A stretch of DNA of 30,704 bases. Source: a virus. This document shows, in pieces, positions 1-6,560 of the stretch (position 1 is the first letter of the stretch; each line of letters begins with the position of its first letter). The position numbers were made by a program, and so were the translations under genes. Location: positions 1 to 30,704 of the IMG/VR virus record IMGVR_UViG_3300020468_000042; one strand, 5' to 3'. A model generated the notes under the pieces. That model searched no databases. It had not been told where the DNA came from and saw only the letters and a program-made list of their open reading frames with translations.

Positions 1-2
1 CT

Positions 3-146
3 TACAATAGTATATTAGCTAGTTTATTATCATGGGGTGAGGGTTGGCACAACTATCATCACAATAAGTCAAAAGATTATAGACATGGACACAAATGGTG
101 GGAACTAGATCCTCCTGCATTTTTTATAGAAAGGATTTTTAAATGA
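3..146 (+). CDS. Fatty-acid (acyl-lipid/acyl-CoA) desaturase, C-terminal fragment
   Basis: This is an open frame from the left edge to a TGA at 144-146, giving the last 47 residues of a membrane di-iron fatty-acid desaturase. The visible stretch has the third histidine box of the delta-9/stearoyl-CoA desaturase family, GEGWHNYHH, followed by an H-x-x-KWWELDP segment and a short C-terminal tail. This matches the family layout of HNxHH, then WWE(I/L)D. The histidines would ligand the di-iron centre that inserts a double bond into an acyl chain. The first two His boxes and the TM helices lie outside the window. Its stop overlaps the next start (ATGA), so it belongs to the same + operon as the lysis-like genes. 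Desaturase genes are known as auxiliary metabolic genes in cyanophages; the phage here looks different. Family assignment is firm; substrate is unknown. Confidence 0.85.
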   Translation, partial: YNSILASLLSWGEGWHNYHHNKSKDYRHGHKWWELDPPAFFIERIFK

Positions 147-307
147 GAACAGTAACTAATTCACAAATACTAGATAAGCTAGAATCTCTGGAAGAGAGGA
201 TCACTAAACTTGAAGAGGCTATTAACAAAGGCAAGGGTGCTATTACATTTATAGCATGGCTAGGTGGTATAGCTGCAATAGTCGGAGGCTATTTTTATAA
301 CTCATGA
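143..307 (+). CDS. Small coiled-coil/single-TM protein, possible lysis accessory protein
   Basis: A 54-residue protein with two parts. Residues about 8-30 form a charged amphipathic coiled coil ([19 protein letters not shown]). Residues about 33-52 form one hydrophobic segment ([19 protein letters not shown]). It was found by reading between neighbours. It starts at an ATG overlapping the desaturase stop (ATGA), and its own stop overlaps the next ATG, so three genes are translationally coupled. The coiled-coil-then-TM layout resembles XhlA-type and other small phage membrane proteins that sit beside holins, and the next gene is a holin candidate. A function in lysis or holin regulation is inference from architecture and position; there is no recognisable catalytic motif. 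Confidence 0.65.
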   Translation: MRTVTNSQILDKLESLEERITKLEEAINKGKGAITFIAWLGGIAAIVGGYFYNS

Positions 308-738
308 TACCTATGGAATTACTATCAATGCTCACATCCACAGTACTAGGTGGTGTATTGAGCATCATGGCTCAGAAGTCTAAAGACAAAGCTGAGCAAC
401 AAAATATGCTGATGCAACGAGCTGAGTTTCAAGCACAACAGTTTGACAAAGCAAGAGAAGTAACCGATTCATTTACTAAAAATACTAGGCGATGGATTGC
501 TTTGATGAGTGTGTTCGCTATACTTATCATACCAAAACTGGCTCCCTTTATAGATCCATCGCTACCCATTTATGTAGGATATGTTGAAACTGTACAAACA
601 GGTTGGTGGATATTTGCATCAGACATGGATATGACACAGTGGAAACCTCTAACAGGATTAGTAATTACACCATTAGACACCCATGTGGTAAGTTCCATAA
701 TAGGATTGTACTTTGGTGGTTCATTAGTAAGGAGATAA
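304..738 (+). CDS. Putative 3-TM holin-like membrane protein
   Basis: A 144-residue protein with three hydrophobic segments at about residues 5-22, 64-84 and 127-141. A soluble, Gln/Lys-rich helical stretch at 24-60 lies between the first two. The C-terminus (IIGLYFGGSLVRR) resembles the end of the 3-TM holin family found in gene transfer agents and phages, where the last helix reads like FYFGAR. A holin would open the inner membrane at the end of infection to let endolysin out. The gene is coupled to the upstream coiled-coil protein by a 4-nt overlap (ATG inside TCATGA). No endolysin is seen in the window; it may lie in the unseen part left of position 1. The holin call rests on topology and the C-terminal pattern. 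A structural membrane protein is the alternative. Confidence 0.55.
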   Translation: MIPMELLSMLTSTVLGGVLSIMAQKSKDKAEQQNMLMQRAEFQAQQFDKAREVTDSFTKNTRRWIALMSVFAILIIPKLAPFIDPSLPIYVGYVETVQTGWWIFASDMDMTQWKPLTGLVITPLDTHVVSSIIGLYFGGSLVRR

Positions 739-739
739 C

Positions 740-895
740 ATGGCAAAGAAAGGGTTATACGCAAACATACATGCTAAACGTAAGAGAATAAAAGGAGGTT
801 CAGGTGAAAAAATGAGAAAGCCTGGAAGTAAAGGCGCACCAACAAATGCTAATTTTAAACGAGCCGCAAAAACAGCTAAGAAAAAGAAAGCATAA
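740..895 (+). CDS. Small, highly basic conserved phage protein
   Basis: A 51-residue protein starting MAKKGLYANIHAKRKRI and ending in a Lys-rich tail. It has a good RBS (AAGGAGATAAC then ATG). Very similar short proteins beginning MAKKGLYANIHAKRKR are familiar from marine phage genomes, but no function is known to me. The positive charge suggests nucleic-acid or virion-interior binding, which is inference. Its stop overlaps the next ATG (TAATG), coupling it to the following conserved basic protein. The two may act together. Confidence 0.7.
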   Translation: MAKKGLYANIHAKRKRIKGGSGEKMRKPGSKGAPTNANFKRAAKTAKKKKA

Positions 896-1143
896 TGGTA
901 GCTAAGAGATATCAAAACCCAGAGGGTGGACTAAATGCAGCAGGTAGAGCCTACTTCAAACGTAAAGAGGGAGCTAATCTTAAAGCACCTGTTACCGGTA
1001 AAGCACCTAAAGGATCTAAAGCTGCGGCTAGGCGCAAGAGTTTTTGTGCAAGAATGTCAGGAGTTAAAGGACCAATGAAAGATAGCAAGGGAAGACCAAC
1101 ACGTAAAGCGTTGGCATTAAGAAAATGGAAATGTCGCACATAA
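895..1143 (+). CDS. DUF6321-like small basic phage protein
   Basis: An 82-residue basic protein. The pattern NPEGGLNAAGRAYFKRKEG near the start, the central RRKSFCARMSGVKGPMKD and the C-terminal GRPTRKALALRKWKC match a family recalled as DUF6321, widespread in phages and of unknown role. The conserved cysteines (C51 and C80) may bind metal or form a disulfide, which is inference. Its start overlaps the upstream stop (TAATG) and its 3' end overlaps the next gene by 19 nt, so it sits inside a compact operon. A structural or DNA-binding role is possible but not shown. Confidence 0.7.
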   Translation: MVAKRYQNPEGGLNAAGRAYFKRKEGANLKAPVTGKAPKGSKAAARRKSFCARMSGVKGPMKDSKGRPTRKALALRKWKCRT

Positions 1144-1754
1144 AAGGAGCATTAATTGTACTTGCAATAATCATTGCAATGTTAAGTATAGAAAATGCAG
1201 TGTCTGATGTTACCAGCTCAGGTGCTACAACTAATACCCAATCCAATAATGCGGGAAGTAATACTGCAATCACCGGTGGGTACGAATCCAGCACTACTTA
1301 TCAGTCAGGATCCAGCTCAAACTCTACTACATCTAATACAACTAATAACAGCACGAATCAAGAGACAGCAGTTAATGGCTCCTCTGCGCCCAGTATGAGC
1401 GTTTATGGACAAGACAGCTGTGTCATACCACTCGCAGCAGGAGTAACCGTAATAGGGTTCTCAGGTACATTTGGTAGCTATATGAGAGATGATGAGTGTG
1501 AGCGTAGGAAAGCTACTTCAGTACTAGCCAAGCTAGGTATGAAAGTAGCAGCAATATCTTTGATGTGTCAGGAAGAAAATGTATGGCAATCAATGTGGGA
1601 TGCAGGGACGCCATGCCCAATTGATGGATTGATTGGTGAGAAAGCTAAAGCTAGATGGACAGAGATTGGTGGATTCCATCAGCCTCAAGCTGATGAATGG
1701 AATGGTAAACCTATTCCCTCTGGGATGATTGATGATGATGATGAAGAAGATTAG
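1125..1754 (+). CDS. Predicted exported Ser/Thr/Asn-rich protein
   Basis: A 209-residue protein with an N-terminal hydrophobic stretch (residues about 8-21) that looks like a signal peptide or anchor. A low-complexity Ser/Thr/Asn-rich linker follows at about 30-88. The C-terminal domain (about 95-195) contains Cys-containing motifs: DSCVIPLAAG, RDDECERRKA, LMCQEEN and GTPCPIDG. The tail is a run of Asp/Glu. Similar proteins with a TN-rich region followed by D-x-CER and GTPCP motifs recur in marine phages, usually annotated hypothetical or structural. The four cysteines fit an extracytoplasmic, disulfide-bonded fold. The start overlaps the upstream gene by 19 nt; an ATG 6 nt downstream is equally possible. 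Paired with the next gene, which also has a signal peptide. Export is inferred. Confidence 0.7.
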   Translation: MEMSHIKGALIVLAIIIAMLSIENAVSDVTSSGATTNTQSNNAGSNTAITGGYESSTTYQSGSSSNSTTSNTTNNSTNQETAVNGSSAPSMSVYGQDSCVIPLAAGVTVIGFSGTFGSYMRDDECERRKATSVLAKLGMKVAAISLMCQEENVWQSMWDAGTPCPIDGLIGEKAKARWTEIGGFHQPQADEWNGKPIPSGMIDDDDEED

Positions 1755-3429
1755 TACAGTACTGCTGTTGATGATAAGCACAGCTGTTGCTGAGACAAAC
1801 TGTACGACTAACACTCTAGGTGATAGAACTTGTGTTACTACAACAGGCAATATACTTTCCAATTCTACCTTTGGATCAAGCAATACTACGACAACCACAG
1901 GTTGGTTGACAACTGGTTCAGATGGTATACATACACATGGTAACTTCGGTACTTTCCCTTATGGTGCAAATATGGACCAAACAGGGGGCGTTTTAGCTTT
2001 CGAGGGTTATGTAGAAGACAACGTGTTTCAAGATAGTGCATTAGTTAATGATGGACACCTAACACAATCACAAATTAACGAGGGATTTACCTCAACTTTG
2101 TCAGCAGATGTATGGTTTTGGAACAGTATTGAGAATACATTGACCTTAAAACAAACAATTACAGGTGCTGATGGTTCTGTTACTACACAATCAAGAACAA
2201 TAAATGACCACGATCCAACAAGAAACTTTAATGGTGGCACGTTTACAAACTATACAGATAGCTACATACAAAGTCCGAACTCACAAACAGATATTACAAT
2301 AAGAGCCGAGCTATATAATCAGGGCGATGGATCAAACAATGATAGTTATCATAGAGGTCCAGATGTAGATAATGTTGAGCTATCCATTACGACACTAGGA
2401 GAGACTACAAACTGTCAGCAATTAGGTACTTGCACAACTGTTGGTACAGAAATTACTGAAGCATTTGAACAGATAGAAGAAGTGCTAACTGTAGTTACTC
2501 CAGAAGAATTATTTATATACGAAGAATTTATAGTAGAAGAGTTTATACCCTTTGAAGAACCTGAATTAGTTATTGAAATGTTTAGTGAGATATATATAGA
2601 AGAGGTAGCAGTAGAAGAAATCAATGCTGGTGTTGTTAATGTATTTACATTAGCAGTACCTGAAGAATTAATAGAGATGAGTCCTATAGCTATGATAGAA
2701 ACATTTGAAGAGATGCCTATCGTTCCTATGGAAATGTTTGAAGAAATACCAATGGAGGTAACATATGGTAATCAGGAGACAATCGAGGAAATCTCAGCAG
2801 AAGTCGAAGTCCCAGAAGAAAGAGTTGAAGTTGAGCAAGCCGAAAACAACGAGACAAGAATTGAAGGATCTGAAAGCACAGAGGAAATCGCAAGTGAGCC
2901 GGAACAAAATCAACCTGTCGAACGAAACGCTAACGTTGAACGAGGAAGCGAATCAGATACGAGAACAAGCTCAAGCGAAACAGAAACAATTGCAACAGAA
3001 GAACCAAGAGAATCTAACACCGAGACCGATAGGGACATTGGATCTACAGAAGAAGTCGTTGTTGAAAGTAATGTTAGAGAAAATATTCCAGATGTTTCGA
3101 TAGCAGATATACAAAGACAAGTAGAACAAACAACACAATCAATTGATAAACAATTAGTAAATGTACAGTTAGTAGTAGCAAAGGTAATGCAAAACAATAC
3201 TATACTTGAGGCATACTCTAATAAACAGTATAATGATAACAATGAAAGAATGGTTAACATCAACATTGACGAGTATATACTTCAAGACTATACGGATAAT
3301 CGTCAGATATACAGTGACATGCAGGGTATTCCTGTCGACATTGTGGCTCAGTCTGAAACTAGAATATCTGAAGCGGTTTCCGAAAGGATAAGAGCAGAAG
3401 AACACTTGAGAAGAATACGTGGATATTAA
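1741..3429 (+). CDS. Predicted exported protein: N-terminal beta domain, acidic repeat region, C-terminal coiled coil
   Basis: About 562 residues. The signal peptide MKKISTVLLLMISTAVA is followed by ETNC, a good signal-peptidase I site. Residues about 20-215 are Thr/Asn/Gly-rich with beta-strand character and could form a carbohydrate-binding-like sandwich (motifs HTHGNFGTFPYG, ADVWFWNS, GPDVDNVELS). Residues about 220-420 are extremely Glu-rich with a recurring E-E-(F/I) pattern. The C-terminus (about 430-560) is a helical coiled coil. Five start codons in a row are possible (TTG 1729, then ATG 1732, 1735, 1738, 1741) because the Asp-codon run ending the upstream gene reads as ATG repeats in this frame. 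I chose 1741 because it gives the cleanest signal peptide. Function unknown; surface modification or virion attachment are possibilities. Confidence 0.7.
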   Translation: MKKISTVLLLMISTAVAETNCTTNTLGDRTCVTTTGNILSNSTFGSSNTTTTTGWLTTGSDGIHTHGNFGTFPYGANMDQTGGVLAFEGYVEDNVFQDSALVNDGHLTQSQINEGFTSTLSADVWFWNSIENTLTLKQTITGADGSVTTQSRTINDHDPTRNFNGGTFTNYTDSYIQSPNSQTDITIRAELYNQGDGSNNDSYHRGPDVDNVELSITTLGETTNCQQLGTCTTVGTEITEAFEQIEEVLTVVTPEELFIYEEFIVEEFIPFEEPELVIEMFSEIYIEEVAVEEINAGVVNVFTLAVPEELIEMSPIAMIETFEEMPIVPMEMFEEIPMEVTYGNQETIEEISAEVEVPEERVEVEQAENNETRIEGSESTEEIASEPEQNQPVERNANVERGSESDTRTSSSETETIATEEPRESNTETDRDIGSTEEVVVESNVRENIPDVSIADIQRQVEQTTQSIDKQLVNVQLVVAKVMQNNTILEAYSNKQYNDNNERMVNINIDEYILQDYTDNRQIYSDMQGIPVDIVAQSETRISEAVSERIRAEEHLRRIRGY

Positions 3430-3643
3430 AACAATAGCAGGTATTATTGGTTTAGTTATAACTATAGGTGGGTTGTTTGTTTATCAAGGACAATTGATTC
3501 AAAGAGTAGAAGTATTAGAGTCACGTTCTGCTCCAGACATTAAACCATTGGAACAAGATATAGCAATCAATAAAGCTGAGATAGCAGTAATCAATGCAAA
3601 GATTAATGAGATCAAAGCACGCTCTGACAATCCATTAAGATAA
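3419..3643 (+). CDS. Small TM plus coiled-coil protein (i-spanin-like topology)
   Basis: A 74-residue protein starting at GTG and overlapping the previous stop by 11 nt. Residues about 5-24 are a hydrophobic segment (TIAGIIGLVITIGGLFVYQG). The rest is a soluble amphipathic helix with Val/Ile/Ala heptads (residues 28-68). One N-terminal TM followed by a periplasm-directed coiled coil is the topology of an inner-membrane spanin subunit, and holin-like genes lie at the other end of this block. No outer-membrane lipoprotein partner is visible, so the spanin idea is weak. It is the last gene of the + operon, ending directly before the hairpin at 3645-3675. Confidence 0.6.
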   Translation: MDIKTIAGIIGLVITIGGLFVYQGQLIQRVEVLESRSAPDIKPLEQDIAINKAEIAVINAKINEIKARSDNPLR

Positions 3644-3644
3644 G

Positions 3645-3675
3645 CTACTAACAGGACTGCTATCACTGTTAGTAG
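3645..3675. terminator. Bidirectional hairpin between convergent operons
   Basis: A perfect 10-bp inverted repeat: CTACTAACAG at 3645-3654 and CTGTTAGTAG at 3666-3675, with an 11-nt loop. It lies between the + late operon (stop at 3643) and the - early operon. The right arm contains the stop codon of the - strand nuclease gene (TAA, 3671-3669). There is no strong T-tract on either side, so intrinsic termination may be inefficient. It may mainly block RNA decay or act with Rho. Confidence 0.6.
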
Positions 3676-4001
3676 TATTCTTCCCAGTCAATAGACTCAT
3701 ACATTTCTTCCCATGTAGATAACAAATATTCTTCAGTACCATATCTAGCTTCAAAGCTACGTCTACCCATACCATGATAACCTTTGTTACCACGATGATG
3801 GTCAACACATAGAGGTATACACTTTACATTTCTTTGAGACATACCCATACCCTGCCTCAAGTGATGTATTTCAGTAGGTGTAGTTTGTTTCTCTCCTGAG
3901 TCTCGACAAGCAATGCATCCAGTTTCAGCCATCTTTTGATACAAAGCTTGTCTTTTCTTTTTGATTACTATAGATAATTTCTTATCTTTCTTGCTTACCA
4001 T
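3669..4001 (-). CDS. Ref-type HNH nuclease (RecA-dependent nuclease family)
   Basis: A 110-residue protein. A basic N-terminus (1-22) precedes a Cys-x2-Cys (C29, C32). The HNH-like core is EIHHLRQGMGMSQRN (H46, H47) and IPLCVDHHRG (C65, H68, H69), followed by GYHGMGRRSFEARYG. The order of HH, IPLC..HHRG, then HG.G...FE..YG is typical of the phage P1 Ref family, a nuclease that cuts DNA bound in RecA filaments and stimulates recombination. Here it sits at the end of an operon with SSB, an annealing protein and an exonuclease, which fits a recombination role. Its start overlaps the LexA-like gene by 20 nt. Family call is good; RecA dependence is inherited from the family, not seen. Confidence 0.8.
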   Translation of the reverse strand: MVSKKDKKLSIVIKKKRQALYQKMAETGCIACRDSGEKQTTPTEIHHLRQGMGMSQRNVKCIPLCVDHHRGNKGYHGMGRRSFEARYGTEEYLLSTWEEMYESIDWEEYY

Positions 4002-4206
4002 CTTGGCTTAATAAGGTGATATTCCTTTGCATATTTGGTTTCATGTCTACGTATCCTAATACATATAATTTTTTTACTATCTTATGTGCGTGGGATTTAC
4101 TGCTTAGCCCAACCTCATCAGTAATTTCCTGATAGGTTGGACTGACACCATGCGTGTCTAGATAGTTTTCAATATGACTAAGTACTGCCAATTGTAAATG
4201 TGTCAT
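3982..4206 (-). CDS. LexA-like winged-helix DNA-binding protein without peptidase domain
   Basis: A 74-residue protein covering only the LexA N-terminal DNA-binding domain. The pattern MTHLQLAVLSHIENYLDTHG, then SPTYQEITDEVGLSSKSHAH with a wing ending in RNITLL, matches LexA (LTxRQ..vldfI, G.sPT..EIA..LGlsS.S, R.I.L). The Ala-Gly cleavage site and Ser/Lys peptidase dyad are absent; the protein ends where LexA would continue. I chose ATG at 4206, which aligns with LexA's start and follows the ssb stop by 1 nt. In-frame upstream starts at 4221, 4224 and GTG 4227 would add a few residues. It probably binds operators as a repressor not removable by self-cleavage. Candidate targets are the GTTC-N7-GTAC sites at 6116-6135 and 7750-7769 (inference). 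Confidence 0.75.
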   Translation of the reverse strand: MTHLQLAVLSHIENYLDTHGVSPTYQEITDEVGLSSKSHAHKIVKKLYVLGYVDMKPNMQRNITLLSQDGKQER

Positions 4207-4207
4207 T

Positions 4208-4618
4208 TTAGAATGGAACATCATCACCAGATGGCTTGGCTTTGAATGGATCTACACTCTCTTTGCTTGATGATTCTTCATCACGTTTGCCTAGAAAGAT
4301 AACATCATTTATTTTTACACTAGGTACTCTGTTGCCATCTTCTTTTTCCCAGTAGTTAAATGTACCAGATACGTGTACTTGTTTACCTTTGGTTAGATAT
4401 GGCATGACTGCATCTATCCTAGACATAGGGTTCTCTGAATAACTATTAGGGAACATGGCACAGTTGTGCCACATAGGTGCAGTTTGTTTTGTGCTTGGAT
4501 CATAAGTATCAGTAGCTAGGGAGAAGACAAGCATAGAGTTACCATTACGTAAGTCTTTTAGCTCAGCATCTTTACCTAGTCTACCGATAAGTCTAATCTC
4601 ACATAGTGAATTAGGCAT
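4208..4618 (-). CDS. ssb: Single-stranded DNA-binding protein
   Basis: A 136-residue OB-fold SSB. It has the family features NEIRLIGRLGKDAELK-like opening (here CEIRLIGRLGKDAELKDLR), the FSLATD core strand, and the beta strands around KGKQVHVSGTFNYWEKEDG and VKINDVIFLG. A flexible Ser/Lys-rich linker leads to an acidic-hydrophobic tip, DDVPF, close to the bacterial DDIPF that recruits host SSB partners. It coats ssDNA during replication and recombination in the cytoplasm. It lies between an unknown 82-aa gene (8-nt overlap) and the LexA-like gene. The bacterial-type tip suggests it recruits host recombination or replication proteins (inference). Confidence 0.9.
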   Translation of the reverse strand: MPNSLCEIRLIGRLGKDAELKDLRNGNSMLVFSLATDTYDPSTKQTAPMWHNCAMFPNSYSENPMSRIDAVMPYLTKGKQVHVSGTFNYWEKEDGNRVPSVKINDVIFLGKRDEESSSKESVDPFKAKPSGDDVPF

Positions 4619-4859
4619 CTTTCTTTGCCTCCTTTTCTTTAGATACTAGGTTATCTATATGGTCATTGATTTCTAAACATCTGCTATGAGCTATATTTAA
4701 ACGTTTTATTTCATCGCTTATGTAGTGCGTCCATTGTGCTAATCTACTTCTAACTAAAAATCTTGGTAGAGATTCTACCTCATTTGTTATAGGATTAATG
4801 AACTCATAGTCTTGATGGTCTGGATGCTTTTCTTTTTTAATGTTGCTTACTTTGGTCAT
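4611..4859 (-). CDS. Unrecognised small protein in the ssb/exonuclease operon
   Basis: An 82-residue protein I do not recognise. It is mixed-charge: the N-terminal third has a possible short beta segment (YEFINPITNEVESLPRF) and residues 35-80 look helical (LVRSRLAQWTHYISDEIKR). It overlaps the annealing-protein gene at its 5' end by 23 nt and ssb at its 3' end by 8 nt. It is therefore cotranslated with the recombination genes and probably acts with them. No catalytic or metal-binding motif is evident. Confidence 0.6.
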   Translation of the reverse strand: MTKVSNIKKEKHPDHQDYEFINPITNEVESLPRFLVRSRLAQWTHYISDEIKRLNIAHSRCLEINDHIDNLVSKEKEAKKDA

Positions 4860-5307
4860 TTAATTGTGCCTCCGCTACTTTATTTAGTTTGTTATGTGCA
4901 TCAGATTTTACTTTGTTGCCTGTTGGTTCTTTGAAGTCTACAGATTCTGAATCAGAATATATGTATGCATGAGCATTGAGTAGTTTCAAGATACATCTAT
5001 CGACTGCTCTCTTCTCTGCCATAGCATATGGGAATTGACTGACAGTATTCTTGCCTGTGCTTTCACCTAATGATTCAATGACTCTATCACCTGACTGCGC
5101 TATACATTTAACAACGACATCTGGACTATAGTTTAATACTTCTAGTGTCCATGTAATGTTATCTTGTGCAGCGACTTTTTCTAAAGCGTTATGCTTTATT
5201 ATCCACTGACTTTTACCGCCTCGTTTGAGTTGCCAAAAGTCTGTAGCTTCTAGTTTGTATGTAGTTTTAAACTCATTAACTAGACTATCACTATAATTAC
5301 TCTCCAT
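4837..5307 (-). CDS. Probable single-strand annealing protein (Rad52/Sak-like)
   Basis: A 156-residue protein. The central region (about 22-115) alternates strands and helices and ends in FPYAMAEKRAVDRCILKLL (residues 92-110). That MAEKRA..RaILKL pattern, followed by YSDSE, resembles Rad52/Sak-type and related phage annealing proteins, where a similar helix packs against the DNA-binding groove. The C-terminal 35 residues are polar and disordered. It overlaps the exonuclease gene by 11 nt. An annealing protein next to a lambda-type exonuclease and SSB is the classic phage recombination trio. The call combines a partial motif with strong context; the exact superfamily is not certain. Confidence 0.6.
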   Translation of the reverse strand: MESNYSDSLVNEFKTTYKLEATDFWQLKRGGKSQWIIKHNALEKVAAQDNITWTLEVLNYSPDVVVKCIAQSGDRVIESLGESTGKNTVSQFPYAMAEKRAVDRCILKLLNAHAYIYSDSESVDFKEPTGNKVKSDAHNKLNKVAEAQLNDQSKQH

Positions 5308-6100
5308 TATTGGTCTCCTTTATGGTTAGTATGTTACGTTTATTGCGAGTAACAACGATACCCGCACCCTCTGCCTTACGACAATCATCTGGAACAAGTC
5401 CTCTAATTGTTTTCTTGCAGTCATCAAATGCTTTAGCTATTGGTTTACACTTGTTATATGTATCAGCTAAAGCAATCCATTCGACATCAGTATCCATATC
5501 CTTTACAGTCATACCATTAAGAGGTATGTTCTTTGGTGGATCTGGTAACTCAGATTCAAAACCTTTAGGTTCAGTATCTGTTTCAACAAACATCCAGAAA
5601 GCTTTCTCTAATTTGTATAACTTTTTTTGATACTCATGGTCCCAATCAATGACAGCATGTTCATGTCTACTGTTACCAAAGATTACTGACAAATACATAT
5701 ACTCAGTCATACTGTGCATCATGTAATGTTGCAGTTGAGGATAGTAAAACTCTGCTACTTTCTCAAAATTATTTTGTTCGTAAGTATGCTTTGCTTCTAT
5801 AAGAATACCACCATGGTCTCCATCTGTTATGATTCCATCACAATGAGATGCCATAAAGTCATCTTGTAATACATTGTATCCATGTTGTATTCCACAATCT
5901 AATTCATACTGTAAGAATTGTAGATTAACTTTCTCTGTTGCTATGCCTATTTGTACTGCTAGTTTTCTAGATAAATCTTCAGGTTTAGCACGACCTGTTT
6001 TTTCTTGCCATAATGCTAACCAATCACCATTGATTATTCTGCCAGCATCTGATCCACCGATATAACCTTTACGGTCTTTTATATTTACGTTACGTTTCAT
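5297..6100 (-). CDS. YqaJ/lambda-type PD-(D/E)XK exonuclease
   Basis: A 267-residue protein of the viral recombinase (YqaJ) family. The opening IGGSDAGRI (residues 14-22) is the family's N-terminal signature and E56 lies in the QIGIATEKVN helix. The nuclease core has HCDGII (D88) and GGILIEAKH (E102, K104), then the YYPQLQHYM motif (119-127) that completes the PD-(D/E)XK active site. It would resect dsDNA 5' ends to leave 3' ssDNA for the adjacent annealing protein. The ATG at 6100 has a GGAG RBS and lies 15 nt from a promoter/operator-like motif (6116-6135), so it probably starts a transcription unit running down to the Ref nuclease. Confidence 0.88.
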   Translation of the reverse strand: MKRNVNIKDRKGYIGGSDAGRIINGDWLALWQEKTGRAKPEDLSRKLAVQIGIATEKVNLQFLQYELDCGIQHGYNVLQDDFMASHCDGIITDGDHGGILIEAKHTYEQNNFEKVAEFYYPQLQHYMMHSMTEYMYLSVIFGNSRHEHAVIDWDHEYQKKLYKLEKAFWMFVETDTEPKGFESELPDPPKNIPLNGMTVKDMDTDVEWIALADTYNKCKPIAKAFDDCKKTIRGLVPDDCRKAEGAGIVVTRNKRNILTIKETNNGE

Positions 6101-6115
6101 GTTGCTATCTCCATG

Positions 6116-6135
6116 TTGTTCTATAATTGTACTAC
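6116..6135 (-). promoter_or_regulatory. SOS-box-like operator over a -10 element, copy 1
   Basis: On the + strand the sequence is TTGTTCTATAATTGTACTAC. It is 19/20 identical to a second copy at 7750-7769. It contains GTTC-N7-GTAC, one base from the GTTC-N7-GTTC box of many alphaproteobacterial LexA proteins. On the - strand it contains TACAAT (6132-6127), a good -10 hexamer, giving a start near 6120 and a leader of about 20 nt before the exonuclease ATG. No good -35 is seen. Role as promoter plus operator is inference. Confidence 0.5.
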
Positions 6136-6560
6136 TTTTTAGCTATATAATCTACCAAATACTTGCTTGGTTGTATCTTTGCACCTGATTTAATAAAGCG
6201 TTGAAGCTTTATAAATGCATTGGTAATAGAGATAAGCCAGTCTCTATGTTCTTCGTATTCAGGTTTGCACCTATCAACAAATTCTTTGGGCAATGGTAAG
6301 CGTGGATATTTATATTCAACTAATATATCTTGCACACATTTTTGCAGTACAAACATAGGATACTTAGTAAGCTCAGTCAGATATACTTCGATACCTATTT
6401 CATTAGGCACTTGTATCTGGAATGTAGAAGCAATAACTTCTAGTCCCTCAGCTACATCCATACGTGTACATGGTTGCATAAGTTTATTAGCAACAGTTAA
6501 TATATCTAATCCAGCTACATCAATCCCTTTTCTTGTTTGAAATGTTGAGGATATTTCCAT
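6132..6560 (-). CDS. Helicase-loader-like replication protein (tentative)
   Basis: A 142-residue helical protein. The C-terminal half carries a pattern YLTELTKYPMFVLQKCV then EYKYPRLPLPKEFVDRC, reminiscent of phage helicase-loader or replisome-organiser families in which a Y...L.. segment precedes a P-rich 'fPtlpe' motif. I chose the ATG at 6560, preceded by GGAGGAGA about 11 nt upstream. A longer frame extends to 6782 but would run fully inside the upstream gene and has no RBS. It overlaps the DnaT-like gene by 41 nt. Being next to a DnaT-like protein supports a primosome role: bringing the host DnaB helicase to the phage origin (inference). Confidence 0.5.
   Translation of the reverse strand: MEISSTFQTRKGIDVAGLDILTVANKLMQPCTRMDVAEGLEVIASTFQIQVPNEIGIEVYLTELTKYPMFVLQKCVQDILVEYKYPRLPLPKEFVDRCKPEYEEHRDWLISITNAFIKLQRFIKSGAKIQPSKYLVDYIAKK

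Noticed and set aside
2765-3103. 112-aa + strand ORF in another frame inside the acidic exported protein
   Set aside because: It arises because Glu codons (GAA) read as AAG/AGA in the shifted frame, giving a Lys/Gln/Arg-rich product. No RBS, and the host frame has the coherent protein.
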